64,000 bases of DNA from an uncultured Oscillospiraceae bacterium (GTDB lineage: Bacteria; Bacillota; Clostridia; Oscillospirales; Ruminococcaceae). Position 1 is the stretch's first letter; each line of letters starts with the position of its first letter. Position numbers and translations under genes: made by a program. The notes beneath the pieces are model-generated. The model had not been told where the DNA came from and searched no databases. It worked only from the letters and a program-made list of their open reading frames with translations. The stretch is taken from NCBI GenBank assembly GCA_910586535.1, contig CAJUHS010000002.1, forward strand, positions 230,119 through 294,118, in the 5' to 3' direction. Positions 59,171 through 64,000 of the stretch are shown here, one piece after another.

Positions 59171-61337
59171 ACACCTCGGCAAATCCGCAATGTGGATACC
59201 GCTGATAGTGGCGCTGCTGATAGTTCAGGCTTTCTGCGACCTTGCGCTGCCTCAGTACACCTCCGACATTGTGGACATTGGCATACAGCAGGGCGGCGTT
59301 GAGACTGCGGCTCTTGACGAAATAAGCGGAAAAAGCTTTGAAAAGCTGCTTATGTTTGACGACAATATTCAAGAATGGTACGACTATGAACACGGAGGCA
59401 ATTCCGCAAGACTTATAAGTGTTTCCGGCAAAGACGCTAAAGCACTTGCCGAAGAAGCCGTTACTTACCCCGCGGCGGTTGTGTACGCTCTTGAAAACGC
59501 GGACAGCTCAATGCTCCCCGATGGAGTACAGTTTCCCGAGGGAATGACCGTTGTGGACGCGCTTCTTGCATTGCCCGGGGAACAGCGCGCTCCGATGATC
59601 GATGAAATAAAAAAGCAGTTTGCAGGCTACAGCGACGTTATGCTTTCACAAATGGCGATAGGCTTCGCCCGAAGCGAGCTTGAAGCTCATGGCACTGATA
59701 TGAACGCTCTCAGAATGAATTACATTTTCGGTACGGGCGCCAAAATGCTGGGAATGTCTTTACTGATAATGATAGTTACAATAGTGGTCGGATTTATCGC
59801 GGCGCAGCTGGGCGCGTTGTTCGGAATGAACGTCCGCGAAAAAATATTTCGCAGGGTAATTTCTTTTTCAAATGCAGAAATGGATAAGTTTTCCACAGCT
59901 TCTTTGATAACCCGCTCCACAAACGACATACAGCAGGTACAAATGGTAATCGTTATGATACTGCGTATGGTTTTGTACGCGCCTATCATGGGTATCGGCG
60001 GCGTTATCAAGGTAGTACGCACAGGCACGGGAATGGGCTGGATAATCTTCATTGCGGTTGCGGCTATACTTGCGCTGGTAGCGGTGCTTATGTCGGTCGC
60101 GATGCCGAAGTTCAAAATTATGCAGAAGCTTATCGACCGCCTCAACCTTGTCACCCGGGAAATACTTACGGGACTTCCGGTTATCAGGGCGTTCAGCCGC
60201 GAGGAACACGAGGAAGCGCGTTTTGATACTGCAAATAAAAACCTTATGCGCACACAGCTTTTCACCAACCGCGTGATGACGGTTATGATGCCTTTCATGA
60301 CTTTGATAATGAACGGTATAAGCGTTCTTATAGTATGGTTCGGCGCAAAGGGTATTGACAACGGCGAAATGCAGGTGGGCGACATGATAGCTTTCCTGAC
60401 CTATACAATGCAGATAGTAATGTCGTTCCTTATGCTGACTATGATGTCCATAATGCTGCCGAGAGCGTCCGTTTCGGCGAAACGTATCAGTGACGTGCTT
60501 GAGACCGAACCGTCCGTAGACGACAAGGCTAACGCAGCCGATTCCGGAATTACCGAGGGCAGGGTGGCTTTTGAGAACGTTTCGTTCAGTTACGGCGATT
60601 CGGAGGAAAAGGTACTGCACCACATAAGCTTTACCGCCAATCCCGGCGAGACCACGGCTGTTATTGGAAGCACGGGCAGCGGAAAGTCAACGATGATAAA
60701 TCTTATTCCCCGATTTTTCGACGTTACTGAGGGAAAGGTAACTATCGACGGCACGGACGTCCGCGATCTCTCTCAGCATTACCTGCGTGAAAATATCGGT
60801 CTTGTACCCCAAAAGGGCGTTCTGTTCAGCGGAACTATTGCATCAAACCTCCGTTTCGGAGACGAGAGCGCTTCCGACGGACAGCTCCGCGAAGCTGCGG
60901 AAATAGCTCAGTCCACCGATTTTATCGAAGCCAAGCCCGAAAAGTATGAAAGCCCCATATCTCAAGGCGGTACCAATGTTTCGGGCGGACAGAAGCAAAG
61001 GCTTTCCATTGCAAGAGCCGTGGTAAAAAAGCCTAAGATATACATTTTCGACGACAGCTTTTCCGCGCTGGACTACAAGACCGACGCGGCTCTGAGAAAG
61101 GCTCTTGCTGAACAGGTCGCTGACTCAACGGTGATAATCGTTGCACAGCGCATTAGTACCATTCTTCATGCGGATAAGATCATCGTCCTTGACGAGGGTC
61201 GGATCGCTGGAATGGGTACTCACGAGGATCTGCTCGAAAGCTGCGAGATATATGAGCAGATCGCCTCGTCCCAGCTTTCGGAAAGCGAACTTAAGCGGGG
61301 AAAAACTTCGGACATCAACAGAAAGGAGGCTGAATGA
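59154..61337 (+). CDS. ABC exporter half-transporter, non-canonical nucleotide site
   Basis: About 727 residues: a six-span type IV exporter domain with a long extracellular insert after span 1 (about residues 45-190), then an ATPase domain. Walker A is GSTGSGKST and the signature VSGGQKQRLS is normal. The Walker B acid is Asp (IFDDSFSALD) rather than Glu, and the H-loop His is Gln (VAQRIST). This is the degenerate-site subunit of a heterodimeric drug or lipid exporter. I chose the ATG at 59154 with AGGAGG nine bases upstream. Confidence 0.93.
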   Translation: MIKMLKHLGKSAMWIPLIVALLIVQAFCDLALPQYTSDIVDIGIQQGGVETAALDEISGKSFEKLLMFDDNIQEWYDYEHGGNSARLISVSGKDAKALAEEAVTYPAAVVYALENADSSMLPDGVQFPEGMTVVDALLALPGEQRAPMIDEIKKQFAGYSDVMLSQMAIGFARSELEAHGTDMNALRMNYIFGTGAKMLGMSLLIMIVTIVVGFIAAQLGALFGMNVREKIFRRVISFSNAEMDKFSTASLITRSTNDIQQVQMVIVMILRMVLYAPIMGIGGVIKVVRTGTGMGWIIFIAVAAILALVAVLMSVAMPKFKIMQKLIDRLNLVTREILTGLPVIRAFSREEHEEARFDTANKNLMRTQLFTNRVMTVMMPFMTLIMNGISVLIVWFGAKGIDNGEMQVGDMIAFLTYTMQIVMSFLMLTMMSIMLPRASVSAKRISDVLETEPSVDDKANAADSGITEGRVAFENVSFSYGDSEEKVLHHISFTANPGETTAVIGSTGSGKSTMINLIPRFFDVTEGKVTIDGTDVRDLSQHYLRENIGLVPQKGVLFSGTIASNLRFGDESASDGQLREAAEIAQSTDFIEAKPEKYESPISQGGTNVSGGQKQRLSIARAVVKKPKIYIFDDSFSALDYKTDAALRKALAEQVADSTVIIVAQRISTILHADKIIVLDEGRIAGMGTHEDLLESCEIYEQIASSQLSESELKRGKTSDINRKEAE

Positions 61338-61338
61338 T

Positions 61339-63189
61339 ATGCCGGAAAACAACAGACCTGTAAGCCGTCCGAGGCACGGACCGCATGGTCCCCACGGCCC
61401 CGGAGGTCCTCCCATGGAAAAAGCAAAGGATTTCAAGGGTACTCTACGCAAGCTTTTAACATATGTCAAGCCATTTAAAGCGGCAATAATCGCGGTAATG
61501 ATATTTGCTGTGGGCAGTACAATATTCAATATCGCGGGACCGAAAGTCCTCAGCGGCGCAACTACCGAAATCTTCAACGGACTTGTCAGCAAGGTCAGCG
61601 GCGGAAGCGGCGTGAATTTTGACAAAATAGCGCAGATACTTCTCACCGTTATGGGTATGTATGTTCTCAGCGGCTCGTTCATGTTCGTTCAGGGCTGGCT
61701 GATGTCGGGTGTGTCCCAGAAAATGACCTACCGTATGCGTAAAGACATTTCCGAAAAGATTCACCGCATACCTATGAAATACTATGAAAGCAACACTCAC
61801 GGCGAGGTACTGTCAAGGGTTACCAACGACGTTGACACCCTGGGCATGAGCCTTAACCAGAGCATTACCCAGCTCATAACCTCCGTAACGACTCTCATAG
61901 GCGTACTGGTGATGATGCTTTCCATAAGCGGTATGCTTACTGTTATGGCGCTGTTGATACTGCCAATATCCACTGTTCTGGTAATGCTTGTTGTAAAGAA
62001 ATCACAGAAATACTTCAAACAGCAGCAGGAGTATCTGGGTCATGTAAACGGTCAGGTTGAGGAGGTCTACGGCGGACACCTTGTCATAAAGGCATTCAAC
62101 CGTGAGGAACGCTCCCTTGAGGAATTTGAGCGGGACAACCGCATACTCTACAAGTCGGCAATGCTGTCGCAGTTTTTGTCGGGAATGATGCAGCCCGTCA
62201 TGCAGTTCGTGGGCAACCTGGGCTATGTTGGAGTAGCCGTAATCGGCGCATGGCTTGCGGCAAGAGGTTCTATTTCAGTAGGAGACATTCAGGCGTTTAT
62301 TCAGTATGTCAGACAGTTCACTCAGCCTATAACTCAGATAGCGCAGGTCTCCAATATGCTTCAGTCAATGGCTGCGGCTGCGGAAAGGGTGTTTGAATTC
62401 CTTGAGGAGGACGAGGAGGAAAACAACGCTGAGAATCCTGTTGCTCCGGAAAAGATAGAGGGAAATGTCGAATTTGAGCATGTTAAATTCGGCTACGACC
62501 CGAACAAGATAATTATAAGCGATTTCAGCGCTGACATTGCAAAGGGGCAAACTGTAGCTATCGTAGGTCCTACGGGAGCGGGAAAGACAACAATGGTAAA
62601 ACTGCTGATGAGGTTCTATGACGTGAACGGAGGCGCTATAAAAGTAGACGGTCACGATATCCGCGAGTTTGAAAGAAGCTCTCTGCGGGAAGCTTTCGGT
62701 ATGGTCTTGCAGGACACATGGCTTTTCAACGGAACTATTATGGAGAATATCCGCTACGGAAGACTCGACGCCACCGACGATGAGGTCATAGCCGCCGCAA
62801 AGGCTGCCCATGTTGACCGCTTCATAAGAACGCTTCCAGACGGTTACCAAACCGAGCTGAACGAGGAATCGGGCAACGTTTCACAGGGTCAGAAGCAGCT
62901 TCTGACTATCGCGCGGGCTATTCTTGCGGACAATAAGATACTCATTCTTGACGAGGCGACAAGCTCCGTTGATACACGCACAGAGATACGCATACAAAAG
63001 GCCATGAACAATCTTATGAAAGGCAGAACAAGCTTTGTTATCGCGCACCGCCTTTCCACTATACGCGACGCGGATCTCATTCTTGTAATGAAGGACGGCG
63101 ACATCACGGAACAGGGTACTCATGATCAGCTTATAGAAAAGGACGGATTCTATGCCGCGCTCTATAACTCGCAGTTTGCGGAAACTTAA
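61339..63189 (+). CDS. ABC exporter half-transporter, catalytic partner
   Basis: About 616 residues. A His/Gly/Pro-rich N-terminus (RHGPHGPHGPGGPP) precedes six spans and the ATPase domain: Walker A GPTGAGKTT, Walker B with catalytic Glu ILDEATSSVD, H-loop VIAHRLST. The signature motif is altered (VSQGQKQLL). With its neighbour it would form one active site and one degenerate site, as in TmrAB or BmrCD. AAGGAGG lies before the ATG, which directly follows the first ABC stop. Confidence 0.94.
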   Translation: MPENNRPVSRPRHGPHGPHGPGGPPMEKAKDFKGTLRKLLTYVKPFKAAIIAVMIFAVGSTIFNIAGPKVLSGATTEIFNGLVSKVSGGSGVNFDKIAQILLTVMGMYVLSGSFMFVQGWLMSGVSQKMTYRMRKDISEKIHRIPMKYYESNTHGEVLSRVTNDVDTLGMSLNQSITQLITSVTTLIGVLVMMLSISGMLTVMALLILPISTVLVMLVVKKSQKYFKQQQEYLGHVNGQVEEVYGGHLVIKAFNREERSLEEFERDNRILYKSAMLSQFLSGMMQPVMQFVGNLGYVGVAVIGAWLAARGSISVGDIQAFIQYVRQFTQPITQIAQVSNMLQSMAAAAERVFEFLEEDEEENNAENPVAPEKIEGNVEFEHVKFGYDPNKIIISDFSADIAKGQTVAIVGPTGAGKTTMVKLLMRFYDVNGGAIKVDGHDIREFERSSLREAFGMVLQDTWLFNGTIMENIRYGRLDATDDEVIAAAKAAHVDRFIRTLPDGYQTELNEESGNVSQGQKQLLTIARAILADNKILILDEATSSVDTRTEIRIQKAMNNLMKGRTSFVIAHRLSTIRDADLILVMKDGDITEQGTHDQLIEKDGFYAALYNSQFAET

Positions 63190-63203
63190 ATTGCATATAT
63201 AGT

Positions 63204-63846
63204 GCGGTTCAATTCCAGAACAAATCGCTAAAACGGAAAACGAACTGAAAAATTTCACGCGGTCAATGGGCTCTGCATGAAAAATCCAGACGGGACGATC
63301 TCGTTCAAACCGATCGCAAAGGCTTATCAGGACGCTCTCGACCTTGCACAAATGCAGGTGTCGACGGGCGTTTTTGATTACGGTACCGCCATACGCCGCG
63401 CTGTGGGGTCGCTTGTGGAAAGCGGTCTGCGCTTTGTTGACTATGAGACGGGACGCGTTAATCACGCCGATGTTGCCGTCCGCAGAGCCGCGCTGACGGG
63501 CGTTTCTCAGATGACCGGAAAGATTTCCGAGCACAATGCCGCAGAGCTTGAAACCGATATTGTTGAGGTCACAGCTCATGCGGGGGCACGTCCCGATCAT
63601 GCGGAATGGCAGGGCGGCTGGTACTCTCTTTCGAGGAATTCCCAAAAATACAAGTCACTTGCGGAAACGACGGGATACGGCACCGGTGCGGGTCTGAAAG
63701 GCTGGAACTGCCGACATGATTTTTACCCCGTTCTGGAGGGAATTTCCGTTCCCGCCTACACTGAGGAGGAACTGAAAAATATTGATCCTCCGCCTGTCGA
63801 ATACAAGGGCGAGACCCTGACGTACTATAAATGTGCTCAGAAGTAG
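63204..63846 (+). pseudogene. Phage minor capsid protein (Phage_min_cap2-like), 5'-truncated
   Basis: The frame from 63277 gives 189 residues matching the C-terminal part of Phage_min_cap2 proteins: ALDLAQMQVSTGVFDYGTAI, VEVTAHAGARPDHAEWQGGW, GYGTGAGLKGWNCRHDFYP. A different frame just before it (EQIAKTENELKNFTRSMG) looks like the preceding part, so a frameshift near 63265 is likely, and the N-terminal ~200 residues are gone. No other phage structural gene is adjacent. Confidence 0.75.
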
Positions 63847-63849
63847 CGC

Positions 63850-63885
63850 AAAATGGAGTAAATATTTTCAAAATTTACCATTTTT
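63850..63885 (+). terminator. AT-rich hairpin after the phage relic
   Basis: AAAATGG..TAAAT can pair with ATTTA.CCATTTT, followed by a T-rich stretch. A weak terminator candidate. The rest to the window end shows no gene. Confidence 0.35.
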
Positions 63886-64000
63886 AATATTTTTTAAAAA
63901 CTCCCTATTTTACGTCGTTTGACGGAATTTCAAAATTTATAGCATTCCATAAAAAAATCCTTACAATCCAGCCGCAGAAAACCAACCCAAACAATCAGAA

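Noticed and set aside
61141..61338. 66-residue N-terminal extension of the second ABC protein
   Set aside because: It overlaps the conserved end of the first ABC protein; AAGGAGG is placed for the ATG at 61339.

Overview
The window looks like the chromosome of a spore-forming, low-to-moderate GC member of the Clostridia, probably close to Ruminococcus/Oscillospiraceae. The reasons are T-box leaders, AGGAGG-type ribosome binding sites, cotJ spore-coat genes, a single-chain PurL, DUF5685 and DUF6194 family proteins, and a citramalate route to isoleucine. This placement is inference from gene content, not from a marker phylogeny.

Region by region. 1-6 kb: the 5' part of secA, a divergent zinc-ribbon/TPR membrane protein, and a cytosolic diguanylate cyclase with a LacI-like sensor. 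6-8.5 kb: a tryptophan T-box and trpBA. 8.7-12.5 kb: a Na/Ca-type exchanger, a DinB-like protein, a pyridoxal-type kinase, TrmL and DegV. 12.5-23.4 kb: a broken sigma factor, a PyrB carrying a C-terminal PyrI-like zinc knuckle, an HPr-like protein, MtaB, PurL, a DUF2185 protein, a membrane/J-like/DUF5685 cluster and an XRE regulator. 23.9-36 kb is a scarred segment: tRNA-Leu, a 3'-truncated feoB, a DUF11 protein, an orphan type IIA topoisomerase B subunit whose downstream gene is cut off, two decayed methyltransferases, a frameshifted membrane protein, cotJA-cotJB with a destroyed cotJC, and an XRE relic. 35.8-39.4 kb: an isoleucine T-box controlling ilvB and cimA. 39.3-48.8 kb (minus strand): LysR and DUF6194, a class B PBP, AraC/GyrI-like proteins, then a compact ymfF-ymfH-lgt-folD-flavoprotein run. 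49-55 kb (plus strand): a XerC-like recombinase, a WYL regulator with hydrolase and acetyltransferase, and a run of small redox/flavin and repair-like proteins. 55-57.7 kb: an efflux permease and adaptor without an ATPase, and an XRE regulator. 58-64 kb: tRNA-Gly plus a degenerate tRNA-Cys, two phage relics, and between them a MarR-controlled heterodimeric ABC exporter operon.

The clearest biology is amino-acid control. Two T-boxes carry specifier codons UGG and AUC. Their acceptor-pairing bulges (UGGC and UGGU) fit the discriminator bases expected of tRNA-Trp (G) and tRNA-Ile (A). Housekeeping genes are intact and densely packed, while accessory loci show many deletions and single-base frameshifts. 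I found no CRISPR array, rRNA or intact insertion sequence. The best candidates for a second look are the PyrB/zinc-knuckle fusion, the feoB-to-topoisomerase breakpoint pair, the lost cotJC, the degenerate tRNA-Cys beside phage relics, and a 23-bp motif present three times around the tRNA locus.
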